Shown here: one piece after another, positions 36,910 through 45,992 of the stretch | Layout: every line of letters starts with the position of its first letter | Position numbering within the stretch: the stretch's first letter is position 1 | NCBI RefSeq assembly: GCF_963665055.1 | Contig: NZ_OY762015.1 | Span: 806,001 to 870,000, forward strand | DNA length: 64,000 bases | Source of the DNA: an uncultured Methanobacterium sp. | GTDB taxonomy: Archaea > Methanobacteriota > Methanobacteria > Methanobacteriales > Methanobacteriaceae | Direction of reading: 5' to 3' | The notes under the pieces: model-generated | Seen by the model: only the letters and a program-made list of their open reading frames with translations | What the model was told of the DNA's origin: nothing | Databases searched by the model: none | Translations under genes and position numbers: made by a program

Positions 36910-39676
36910 TTTTTATGAAACTGTCCAATTAATTGATAAATTGATGCAACAATATTCTCCTGAAAATTTAGAGAATATTGAAGTTTATTTCGATGTTAGT
37001 GAAGGTATAAAATTATATTTTTTACGAAAATTATCTGGTTATATTGAGAGTGATTTTGATCCTCTTCCTTGGTTTAAACCAATTTATGATAAAGGTTATT
37101 TTAACCCTCAAGATAATCCTAAACCTTACAAATTAGATAACAATCAATATAAAAATCCTTTATGGAATGTATTACCTGTTTTAAAAAAAGTTGCTGAAAT
37201 TAATAAACTTAAAAGAAATGAATATTCTGAACTCATTTTGAAAATTATTAATTCAATAATAAACTATAAAGATAAAACTGGAAATTCCATCAATAACAGA
37301 ATTACTAACTATTATATTACATCCATTATTGAATATTTACCTGTAGATATGGTTGGAAATGATCATCTAGAATTTATTAGAAAAGAATTATTAAATTCAG
37401 GTAATCCTCTTATTTCTCGCAATATTCAAAAAAATTTACTACCAAATTTCTTATCTAACAAATCAAAAGACTTAGTTCTCCATTTGCTTGATATAATTCT
37501 TGACTACAAAAAGATAAAGAATAGCTATGAACCTATTATGGATAAACATTGGTTTAATAAATCACTTGAATTGCAAAAAGAAAATATTTTCAAGTTATGT
37601 GGTATCCAAGCTTCAGAAATTGCTATAAAGAATATATTAAAAATTTCTGATGATGTATGTGAATATACCTTTTCTTTTTTCCATATTCGTGCTATAGAAA
37701 ATAATCCACAAAATGCGTTTGTGGATGATTATGAGTTTCAATTAGTCTTTTTTGTTAGAGATTTTTATAAAAATTTCAATGAATTTGTTAATACAGATAT
37801 TAAGCCTTTTATAAGAAATTTATTAAAGAGTGAATCATTTATCCTACAAAGAATAGGGATATATGCAATTAATTGCCATTATAACGAATGTAATAACATA
37901 TTTTGGGATCATTGGATTAACCTTAACCCTTTGGAGGAAAATGAATACAAACATGAGATTTTCAAATTATTTGAAAATAGAAACAATTTATTCAAAAAGG
38001 AAGAATTTGAAACAATTATCAAATGGATAGAAAATAAAAATTATCATATTGACAAAGATGAACCCGGTTATAATAAAACTTTAGCCTGTCAAAAGCTAAA
38101 CTGGTATTCTGCATTTAAAAAATCATCCAATGATGAAATACAAAATAAATACAGTAACTATAAAAAAATATGTGGTTCTGAACCTGAACATCCTAGCTTT
38201 AGTGTCTGGACAGAGGGACTTCGTGCACCTTATTATCCTGAAGAATGGTGTGGGGACTCATCAGAAGAAATAATTGAATTGATGCATAAATTCGATCAGA
38301 ATGATCAATCAGATCCAATATTTTTGGAGGGCAGCTCTTCAAGATTCTTAAAAAACTGTACTCAGAATAACCCTAAAAAAATTGTATCGCATCTAGATCC
38401 TTTTTTAGATGTATCTTTAAAAAATCAGTATTTTTTGTTATTTGGATTATTAGAAGCCTGGCGAGAGGGTAAATCCTTTGATTGGAATAATATTTTTGAA
38501 TTTATATCAAGTATTATCAATTCTGAAAGTTTCTGGAAAGAAAGTGATAGTTCCGATTATAAAAATGAAGTAATAAAAGTTATCGCTGATTTAATTGAAG
38601 TAAGGACTAAAAATGATGATAAGCCATTTGGAAAAGAACTATTTCCTGATGTTTGCAAGATTTTGATTGTATTAGTTAATAAGACTGACTCTGAAGTTGT
38701 AAAAGAAGAAGATTTGATTACTGCTGTGATTAATTCTGCGAAAGGGAGGGTTTTTTCAGCATTAATCAACTTTTCACTTAGTTACGCTAGGTTATATCAA
38801 AGAAATAATGAAGATAAATTGATTCCTGAAATTAAAAAGTCTCTTGAATATTTCTTAGATAATCCCGTTACGGAATTTTCTGTTACAATGGGCCAATTCT
38901 TACCCCAAATATTTTATTTAAATCCTAAATGGGCCGAAAATAATGTTGTAAAAATTTTCTCGGATAAAAGCTTTGATGATGCATTTGTTGGTTATATGGC
39001 TTCACCAATCACAATTTATGAATCAATATATGAAATTTTGAAAGAAAAAAAGTATTTGAGAAAAGCTTTAAATACAGAATTTAAAGACCGTCATACCAAT
39101 AAAAATCTTATTTACCATATATGTACAGCTTTCTTATTTGATATGGAAAATTGGGAAAAGGACAGTTTAATGTCTAGATTAATTTTAAGAAAAGACCCCG
39201 AACAACTGTCTATGATGGTTGATTATTTTTTAATCCAAGAAAATAACCATAATGAGGAAGTTAAAGATAAAATTAAGGATTTAGGAGATAAGATATATGA
39301 AGTTGCGTCTTCTGATCCCGAAGAGTATAAGGTTGTTTTGTCTAATCTGTCTAAATGGACGATATTTTTTGAGGATCTTGATGAAAACCTGAATAATTGG
39401 TTAACTTCAGCAGCTGAATTTATTACACCAACAGATTGCAGGAGGCTGATTAAAGATTTATTAAGATTTGCTAATAATAAACCGATTGAAGTTTGTGAAA
39501 TTTACCTCAAAATAATCGATGATTTAGAATATCCAGATTATAATGTAGATGATATAAAAGAATTAGTTTCAATTTTATACAAAAAAGAAAATAAAAATTG
39601 TGCAAATAAAATTTGCAACTATTATGGGGAGAAAGGGTTCTATTTCTTAAAGGATAGTTATATGGCACAGAATTAG
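36890..39676 (+). CDS. Large helical protein A2 (paralogue of the gene at 24348)
   Basis: Protein of about 928 residues, all helical, with no NTPase or nuclease motif seen. It matches the protein at 24348-27536 from its residue about 185 to the end (shared NNPQN or DNPQN, FSLSYARLY, and ICN-x-YG near the C-terminus) but lacks that protein's N-terminal 165-residue domain. The start is uncertain: ATG 36890 abuts GGGGAG, while TTG 36899 is nine bases after it. Either overlaps the end of the SIR2 gene. It is probably the sensor or regulator of the adjacent SIR2 protein. Confidence 0.78.
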   Translation: MLHLQSNFYETVQLIDKLMQQYSPENLENIEVYFDVSEGIKLYFLRKLSGYIESDFDPLPWFKPIYDKGYFNPQDNPKPYKLDNNQYKNPLWNVLPVLKKVAEINKLKRNEYSELILKIINSIINYKDKTGNSINNRITNYYITSIIEYLPVDMVGNDHLEFIRKELLNSGNPLISRNIQKNLLPNFLSNKSKDLVLHLLDIILDYKKIKNSYEPIMDKHWFNKSLELQKENIFKLCGIQASEIAIKNILKISDDVCEYTFSFFHIRAIENNPQNAFVDDYEFQLVFFVRDFYKNFNEFVNTDIKPFIRNLLKSESFILQRIGIYAINCHYNECNNIFWDHWINLNPLEENEYKHEIFKLFENRNNLFKKEEFETIIKWIENKNYHIDKDEPGYNKTLACQKLNWYSAFKKSSNDEIQNKYSNYKKICGSEPEHPSFSVWTEGLRAPYYPEEWCGDSSEEIIELMHKFDQNDQSDPIFLEGSSSRFLKNCTQNNPKKIVSHLDPFLDVSLKNQYFLLFGLLEAWREGKSFDWNNIFEFISSIINSESFWKESDSSDYKNEVIKVIADLIEVRTKNDDKPFGKELFPDVCKILIVLVNKTDSEVVKEEDLITAVINSAKGRVFSALINFSLSYARLYQRNNEDKLIPEIKKSLEYFLDNPVTEFSVTMGQFLPQIFYLNPKWAENNVVKIFSDKSFDDAFVGYMASPITIYESIYEILKEKKYLRKALNTEFKDRHTNKNLIYHICTAFLFDMENWEKDSLMSRLILRKDPEQLSMMVDYFLIQENNHNEEVKDKIKDLGDKIYEVASSDPEEYKVVLSNLSKWTIFFEDLDENLNNWLTSAAEFITPTDCRRLIKDLLRFANNKPIEVCEIYLKIIDDLEYPDYNVDDIKELVSILYKKENKNCANKICNYYGEKGFYFLKDSYMAQN

Positions 39677-39729
39677 ATGAACATACTGGTTAAGCAATTT
39701 TAAAGAAATAAGTGAAGGTTATTCAAATG

Positions 39730-41115
39730 TTAATTTATGAATAAATTGCAGTCTAAACCCAGATCATGATCTAAATTTGCAAGAAGATTCTGAATTTCAT
39801 TAAGTTCCTCTCTCAATTTTAAACACCTAAAAAAGTAAATATTCTTAAAGTTTTCGGGTGTTTCATTAAATGCTTCATAAGATAACTTATTTACATAGTC
39901 AGAATCTGATTTCATTTTACTTGTTAGTTCATTTATATATCCTTCCATAATAGTAAAATTAGGATATACATCAGTAAAACTAGCATCAGGATTTTCTAAT
40001 CCATATTTAATTCCATACAAACACAAAATAAAATTAAATTGACTGAGATATTTCAAAAAATCATTTCGAGAATTAAAAAATTCATTAAGAAAATCTTTAT
40101 AATCATACGAATCAACTAAAAAAGCAAAAATATCAGCTGGTTTTCTATTGAAAGTGGTGATAGGTTTTCTACGTAAAAGAGACCATATTCTCATTTGTCC
40201 TTTTGTTTGAAAATCTTTTTCAGAAATTTGTATTCTAAAAAGATGATTTAAAACTCCAAATTTTTCAGTTTTTAACGCAAATGCACCTAAATAATAATAT
40301 AAATTATGGATTGCAGCACGAGGTATGTAACCCCTTTTTAGATTAAATAAATTATCATTATTTCTTGCCATTTTTTCTCGTAATAACTCCGGAAAATTGT
40401 ATATTTTTTGGAAAATATCTAAATATTTTTTAAAATAATCAACATTACTCTTAGCACATATTTCATAATATTCTATAATAACTAAACCAATCGCGGTAAT
40501 TGTGTCATTATATTTTTCAAATTCCTTGAAAGATATTATAGGATCTTCCTCAGTTATATCATAAATTTTGTAATATTCTGTTTCGAGGATTTTCATCTGT
40601 TTTTTGAGAGTTTCATTGAAAGATATATAATCATCATTGCGAATATCTTTCTTAATTGATTCTATGATTTTATTTATATCATAAGATTTAGAATCACTAG
40701 TTTTTTTATTATTATTTAAACCCATAGCGTTTAATATTTGGCTGATTACTTCATCTAATCCTTTATCAGTACTTACAGCTATTTTATCAGCCAGAAGAGG
40801 TGAATATTTCGTAACTTCTTCCTTCGTGATTTTATGCCATACTGGTAATATAACTTTATTCCCTTCCACTTCACGTGCGAAAAGACCATTTAACTCTTTT
40901 TGAGACCAATTTTTTTCAAAAAAATTCTTTGATAAAATAACTACTCCAAATCTCGAATTAGATAAACCTTTATCAATTGATTCACGCAGACTATCTCCTA
41001 ATGTTAAAGAAAACTCGTCATACCATACTTCAACCTTTTTACTCAACGCTTCTGCTAATGGTCTAGCAATTTCTTCTTTATCTTCACTTGCATGGCAAAT
41101 AAATACATCAAACAT
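39730..41115 (-). CDS. TIR-domain protein
   Basis: Protein of 461 residues from ATG 41115, chosen because AGGGGATC lies just upstream. Residues 1-130 form a TIR domain: FDVFICHASEDK, then VWYDEF, then FGVVILSKNFF and WSQKEL with the likely catalytic Glu74. The C-terminal 330 residues are helical and unrecognised and probably sense the trigger. TIR domains of prokaryotic defence cleave NAD or make cyclic ADP-ribose signals. The gene is tail-to-tail with the SIR2 module, 53 bases away, on its own strand. Confidence 0.85.
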   Translation of the reverse strand: MFDVFICHASEDKEEIARPLAEALSKKVEVWYDEFSLTLGDSLRESIDKGLSNSRFGVVILSKNFFEKNWSQKELNGLFAREVEGNKVILPVWHKITKEEVTKYSPLLADKIAVSTDKGLDEVISQILNAMGLNNNKKTSDSKSYDINKIIESIKKDIRNDDYISFNETLKKQMKILETEYYKIYDITEEDPIISFKEFEKYNDTITAIGLVIIEYYEICAKSNVDYFKKYLDIFQKIYNFPELLREKMARNNDNLFNLKRGYIPRAAIHNLYYYLGAFALKTEKFGVLNHLFRIQISEKDFQTKGQMRIWSLLRRKPITTFNRKPADIFAFLVDSYDYKDFLNEFFNSRNDFLKYLSQFNFILCLYGIKYGLENPDASFTDVYPNFTIMEGYINELTSKMKSDSDYVNKLSYEAFNETPENFKNIYFFRCLKLREELNEIQNLLANLDHDLGLDCNLFIN

Positions 41116-41360
41116 TTGATCCCCTTCCAACTTTCTAATCTTATTTATACATTATTCCATATTAAATATCTTGAATATAATTGGTAAATAAAAAAAATAT
41201 ATGGAATATGCTTTGAATTACAAATTATTCGGAAAAAAAATAGATAAGAATTAAAAGAATGCTTGGATAGTATGCTTTTTATTAAATTAATTATTTTTAT
41301 AAAAAAATAAGAAATTGAGGTTGAAGGAAAATGCAATATTTTCTAGAATGGTCATATTTT

Positions 41361-41768
41361 TTATTTCTCTGAAGTAGTAGTCGTAGTAAGTTTAACATGC
41401 TCTACGCCTTTGAGCCTCATAATCTTTTCGGATAGTTCGCGGATGTATTTTACATCTCCTTTTACAACTATCACTTCCAGGCAGTACTCTTCAGTCAAAT
41501 GTATATGCATAATTCCATTAATGTACTCTCTGAATTCATGTTGCAGGTTGGTGAAATCTTCCATAATTCCAGTATAATGGTGATCGTAGATAACTGCTAA
41601 AATTCCTATTCGTTCCCCTTCCATTACATTCATCCATTCATAGCGGACAATGTAATCTTGTAGTGCATCCCTGATTCCTTTGGATCTGGAGTTGTATCCT
41701 CTGTCTTTTAATACTTCATCGAAGTCGTTCAATAATTTTTTAGGTAATGACATGCTGATTCTCTTCAT
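41361..41768 (-). CDS. nikR: Nickel-responsive transcriptional regulator NikR
   Basis: Protein of 135 residues with an N-terminal ribbon-helix-helix domain (RISMSLPKKLLNDFDEVL) and a C-terminal ACT-like nickel-binding domain. The nickel ligands of the family are all present: His77, His88, His90 and Cys96 (MHIHLTEEYC). It represses nickel uptake genes when nickel is sufficient, important in methanogens with many Ni enzymes. No nickel transporter is adjacent. GAGGTGGGGAG precedes the ATG. The AT-rich upstream region contains ATTATAATATTATTC and GTTATAAC, which might include an autoregulatory dyad. Confidence 0.93.
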   Translation of the reverse strand: MKRISMSLPKKLLNDFDEVLKDRGYNSRSKGIRDALQDYIVRYEWMNVMEGERIGILAVIYDHHYTGIMEDFTNLQHEFREYINGIMHIHLTEEYCLEVIVVKGDVKYIRELSEKIMRLKGVEHVKLTTTTTSEK

Positions 41769-41974
41769 CTCCCCACCTCGGTTATTTCATTATAATATTA
41801 TTCATGTTATAACTTTTATTAATGTAATAAATTTTTCTATTTTTTTGCGTAATTGATAGTAATTATTTCTCAGGTGCTCTTGGAAAAACCCCATTCCGTT
41901 ACTATTCCATATTATAGATCCCTCTGGGGCAATTGTGGATATTTGGAAGTTAGTCATTTTGAGGTGTAATTGTT

Positions 41975-42358
41975 ATGAGAGTTAGTCAGGGAGTACCATG
42001 TGGTAGGAAAATCGAGCTTTATCATCCTGAATTGTTGAATGATCATGAGGAGGTTATTATTTATAGTCGTGATGAGTTCAGGAGAACTTTCAGTTCTATG
42101 CGGGACCAGATAGATTTCATCACTAAGTGGGATGTGCGTTTGAAACTGAATGGTTACCACCATTTGTTGGGTGCTTGGCCGGTTATTATGGATCGTGTCC
42201 ATATACTGGGTTCGGGTTTGAACTTATTTTACAGTGATAAGCCCTCGCAGACTTATTTGGATGCTTATTTGCAGGATGAAGTTAGGGCTGAGGATGATGG
42301 TATTGTTAGATCTGTTGTTAATGAAGCTGAAGAGTCTGGAGAAGTTAATTGGTTGTAA
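41975..42358 (+). CDS. Unknown protein, tandem paralogue 1
   Basis: Protein of 127 residues, soluble, family not recognised. Its first 50 residues (opening MRVSQGVPCGRKIELYHPEL) align with the start of the next gene: M-R-x-S-x-G, a Pro-x-L motif and an acidic IIYSRDEF strand. GAGGTG lies nine bases before the ATG. The next gene starts 18 bases after its stop, so the two are probably an operon formed by duplication. Confidence 0.65.
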   Translation: MRVSQGVPCGRKIELYHPELLNDHEEVIIYSRDEFRRTFSSMRDQIDFITKWDVRLKLNGYHHLLGAWPVIMDRVHILGSGLNLFYSDKPSQTYLDAYLQDEVRAEDDGIVRSVVNEAEESGEVNWL

Positions 42359-42376
42359 CAGTGTTGAGTAGTTAAT

Positions 42377-42874
42377 ATGAGGTATAGTTATGGTATTGTG
42401 GATAGGAAGCAGGTTCTGGCCTACCGGCCACAATTATTCCGGCGAACCGATGATATCCTAATATTTCCCAGTAAGGAGTTTACCAAGTGGCATAGTGATA
42501 TCAATGAATTACTGGATGGTATCTATCAGATCAATGCCAAAAAATTCGAGAATGGGAGGTTTGTGGATGATTCAGATTTGAACCTTACCATGGGTTTACT
42601 TTTTAATATTAATGAGGAGATGGGAGGCCTTTTTGATCCAGATAAAGAGGTTGATTTATCTTATCATTACTTTTCTACCATGGATGCAAAGTTTAAAGCG
42701 CGCAAAAATAACTTTTATGGCCGTTACGTCTATAAAATAGATAGGAATGTTATTGAAATTACTCCTTACATGAAGTACAAGCATAGAATGGAGATTGTTG
42801 ATTATGCGCATAAGTTTTGGGCAGAGGAAGACAGGGGCACCCGATTGGCGGTGATTCGTAAAGGTAAAAAATGA
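42377..42874 (+). CDS. Unknown protein, tandem paralogue 2
   Basis: Protein of 165 residues, soluble, family not recognised. The N-terminal 50 residues (opening MRYSYGIVDRKQVLAYRPQL) resemble the preceding gene. It adds a C-terminal 60-residue basic region (FKARKNNFYGRYVYKIDRN and onward). There is only a weak RBS, which fits translation coupled to the upstream gene. Confidence 0.65.
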   Translation: MRYSYGIVDRKQVLAYRPQLFRRTDDILIFPSKEFTKWHSDINELLDGIYQINAKKFENGRFVDDSDLNLTMGLLFNINEEMGGLFDPDKEVDLSYHYFSTMDAKFKARKNNFYGRYVYKIDRNVIEITPYMKYKHRMEIVDYAHKFWAEEDRGTRLAVIRKGKK

Positions 42875-42966
42875 TTTTATTCGTTTGCAAAATAATATTT
42901 ATAGTTATAAAATAGATAATGCATTAGTTTTTTCCCTTTGCCTCATACCAAATTGGAGGTTCAATT

Positions 42967-43803
42967 ATGAGTTATTTGATCTGTGAAAGTTGTAATGGTT
43001 ATTACGAACTTAAAGAAGGGGAGTCCCCTGATGATTTCGAAAATTGTCAATGTGGAGGTTACCTAAAATATGTAGATGAAATAATCGTTGATGAAACACC
43101 CAAACCAGAAAAAAAGGTTATAAAAAAAGGAAAAACATTTACAGCTAATAAAAGTCAACAACACATCATAATAATGTTTTCTGGGTCAATTATTGCATTG
43201 GGGGGTGCTATTGGAATTTACTGGGGTTATGGTTATTCATTTTTCATGGTTATTGTGGGTCTGGTTATTGTTATATATGGTTATGGTGAGGGTGGAAGCT
43301 GGATTAAAGGAGATATTGGTGAGAGAATTACATCCCATCACCTGAAAAAACTTCCAAAAGAATTTGTGGTTTTTAATGATGTTAATTTACCAGAAAGATA
43401 TGGTAATATTGATCACGTGGTAGTAGGACCTACTGGTATCTTTGTTATTGAAACCAAAAATTATACAGGCAATTATATAATTGATGGGGATGATTGGTAC
43501 TATAATACTGATCAGGGAATAGAAAAAGCACCCTCTAACCCTGCGGGCCAGGTGAAAAGTAATTCCATGGCTTTAAAACATTACTTGTCAATAAAGGGCA
43601 TTAATACCTATAAATTATGGATTAACTCTGTTGTGGCCTTGACCAGCCCAGGTTTAACCATTAAAAACGCACCAAAAAATTATAAGATATTAAGACCTTC
43701 AAAGTTGCCTATGTATATAGAAAACAGCCATGGCACACTTAAGGAAGAGGTTATTGTTAAGGCCATCTATATTTTGGAGGAATGTGCTACAGAAATTATA
43801 TAA
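42967..43803 (+). CDS. NERD-domain membrane protein
   Basis: Protein of 278 residues. A zinc-ribbon-like segment opens it (CESCNG at 5-10 and CQCGG near 28). Two membrane helices follow (about 65-82 and 85-105). Then comes a NERD domain (about 110-235) with GDIGERI, NIDHVVVGPTGIFVIETKNY and the D...E-x-K set of the nuclease fold. NERD proteins are thought to process DNA or signal DNA. GGAGG precedes the ATG. The membrane-tethered form with an N-terminal zinc ribbon is common in archaea; its role is unknown. Confidence 0.82.
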   Translation: MSYLICESCNGYYELKEGESPDDFENCQCGGYLKYVDEIIVDETPKPEKKVIKKGKTFTANKSQQHIIIMFSGSIIALGGAIGIYWGYGYSFFMVIVGLVIVIYGYGEGGSWIKGDIGERITSHHLKKLPKEFVVFNDVNLPERYGNIDHVVVGPTGIFVIETKNYTGNYIIDGDDWYYNTDQGIEKAPSNPAGQVKSNSMALKHYLSIKGINTYKLWINSVVALTSPGLTIKNAPKNYKILRPSKLPMYIENSHGTLKEEVIVKAIYILEECATEII

Positions 43804-43948
43804 TTATTTTTTAAAAAATTCGTATAAACAAATTCGCTCAATCCATCATAACTTTACAATCCCAAAAATTCACAGGTGAATATTATATGATTATATTTAA
43901 ATAATATTTAACATAAAATTTTATTATATAAATATTGGGGGTCTTATT

Positions 43949-44680
43949 GTGGGTGGTAATGATGATAAAAATGAAGAAGCATATTCGTTAATGAAGAAAA
44001 TGGCTACTGGCATTATTTTAATTTTAATTGTGGGGATAGGATTAGCTTTTTATTTAAAAAATTTCGCTATTGTACCATTCTCTGTGGTTATTATGGGAAT
44101 AATCACATTCTTTGGTATGCTGAGGATTTCCAGGGCACTTACTGGTACTAATGAAAATGAAATTAGGAAGTCTATTACTGTTTCTATAATGGTTGTTTAT
44201 CTGGGTTTATTGCCTACTCTGGCTTTCCAGGGGATTCTTCAGTTCCAGTTCACTGGCAATATAACTTCCGGTACTGAAGTGTCTTTATTGAACCAAACTG
44301 TTAATCAGACTGTTATACAGGTAATTCCTCAGACTGTTTCACTTTCTGAGACTGTTGTAACTAGTTTCACTGCATTGGTAGCTGCTGTATTGTTATTCTA
44401 TTTTGGTGCTGGATCTTTGGACAAGTATACTGCAGCTATTAAGGATGCTAGTTCCACTTCTACCGTTGCAGCTGCTACCTCTTCACACGATTCTAAAGAT
44501 GATAGTGTAACCGATAATACTGTTACCAGTAATCCAACTAAATTTGAAAAAGAGGTTACAGTTGCTAAGTATGATAAAGATGGAAAATATTTAGGGAAAA
44601 CAGTGACTACTGAGAAGGTTAAAAAGATAATTGAAACCTGTGTGATTGAGGAGCATAATACCAAGAGGGATAATGATTAA
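43949..44680 (+). CDS. Unknown membrane protein
   Basis: Protein of 243 residues with four hydrophobic helices (about 17-33, 37-53, 70-88, 128-146). Between helices 3 and 4 is an outer loop rich in Asn/Thr/Gln. The cytoplasmic C-terminus is Thr/Ser- and then Lys-rich (TVAKYDKDGKYLGKTVTTEK). The GTG start follows GGGGG. The family is not recognised. Confidence 0.6.
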   Translation: MGGNDDKNEEAYSLMKKMATGIILILIVGIGLAFYLKNFAIVPFSVVIMGIITFFGMLRISRALTGTNENEIRKSITVSIMVVYLGLLPTLAFQGILQFQFTGNITSGTEVSLLNQTVNQTVIQVIPQTVSLSETVVTSFTALVAAVLLFYFGAGSLDKYTAAIKDASSTSTVAAATSSHDSKDDSVTDNTVTSNPTKFEKEVTVAKYDKDGKYLGKTVTTEKVKKIIETCVIEEHNTKRDND

Positions 44681-44942
44681 ACTAGTGTTTAATTTCTTTA
44701 TCTTATTTTTTTTTGTTTATTATGGTTATTAGCTCAATTTACCAATTATATATGTGTTTTTTGTATTTAAAATAAAAAAATACGTGAATTAAACAGTTAA
44801 AGTAAATTCTATGAAATCCCACGCGATTAAATCATTATTAAATTGATAACACATGAAGAAAACTCAAAAAACAAACCAAAAAATTATTATTGATATTAAT
44901 TAAATGAATATTATATTATCAAGATTATTAGGGGGAGTTTGA

Positions 44943-45980
44943 ATCTATAAAGTTGATATCGAAAATAAAAACCTGATAACGTTATCTAAAACAAGTTTCA
45001 GCCAATTAAATTTAAAAGAAAGGTATGATATTGAAGAATGGATTGAAAAAACACCTGAAATATTAGGTGAAGAGCTTTTAATTATTAATAAGGAACTTAT
45101 TCTTCCATCTGGAATTAGATTAGATTTATTAGCAATTGATAAAAAAGCGAATCTTGTAATAATTGAATTGAAGAGGGATGATTCCGGTAGAAATCTTGAA
45201 TGGCAGTCGATAAAGTATGTTTCTTATTGTTCTAATTTTTTAGTGGAAAATATTTTCAAATATTATGCTGAATACTTAGAATCGGATGAAGATGATGCAC
45301 AATATAGAATTGAAGAATTTATTGATGAAGAAATGGATAAACTCAATGAAAATCAACGAATTATCTTAGTTTCTAAAGAATTTCATTCTGATGTTGTTTC
45401 CGCGGTATTATGGCTTAGAGACTATAAAATTGACATAGAATGTGTAAGGCTAATACCATATCTTGATCAAGACGAACTATTCATAACTACGGATATGATT
45501 ATTCCACTTCCTGAAGCAAAAGATTACATCGAGAAAAAGGAAATTAAACAAAAGGAATCTAAATCCCATGAAAGTTCTTATTCTCTAGAAAAAACTGATT
45601 ATGGCCCTGAAGAATTTGATAAACTAGAAAAACGTGTTATTAAGACGTTAAAAAGAAAATCTGATCAAACGCCTCGTTTTATTACCTTTTTGGAAATCAT
45701 TTCATCAGAAAATAAGGTTTTCAAAAGGGATGAAGTTAAATCTAGATTATATAAAGAAGGAATTGGATCCAATATAGGTCAAACTGGAAGATATTTAAGT
45801 AATATTTCTCAGTTTTTAACAAAAAAGTCGAATCCACACATAAGACAAATCATTAATTTTAATGTGGGTAGTTCTGCTGGAGAAACAAAAGACGATTATT
45901 TTGTAATAGAAGATTATAGGGATTTATTGAAGAACGCTTTGCAAAAAGTAAAAAATAACGATGAAAATCAAGATCTCTAG
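44943..45980 (+). CDS. NucS/DUF91-like PD-(D/E)XK nuclease, non-standard start
   Basis: Protein of 345 residues if translation begins at ATC 44943. The nuclease core lies at the N-terminus: SFSQLNLKERYDIEEWIEK, then Asp61 in RLDLLAID and E75-L-K77 in LVIIELKRDD, the D...E-x-K set of this endonuclease family. Related proteins start with Met-Tyr in exactly this position. Here GGGGGAG is followed five bases later by ATC-TAT, and a TGA directly precedes it, so either ATC is the initiator or an ATG has mutated. The C-terminal 200 residues are helical and unrecognised. It is adjacent to the Ymh-type gene. Confidence 0.75.
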   Translation: MYKVDIENKNLITLSKTSFSQLNLKERYDIEEWIEKTPEILGEELLIINKELILPSGIRLDLLAIDKKANLVIIELKRDDSGRNLEWQSIKYVSYCSNFLVENIFKYYAEYLESDEDDAQYRIEEFIDEEMDKLNENQRIILVSKEFHSDVVSAVLWLRDYKIDIECVRLIPYLDQDELFITTDMIIPLPEAKDYIEKKEIKQKESKSHESSYSLEKTDYGPEEFDKLEKRVIKTLKRKSDQTPRFITFLEIISSENKVFKRDEVKSRLYKEGIGSNIGQTGRYLSNISQFLTKKSNPHIRQIINFNVGSSAGETKDDYFVIEDYRDLLKNALQKVKNNDENQDL

Positions 45981-45992
45981 TTGGTGTTTTTA

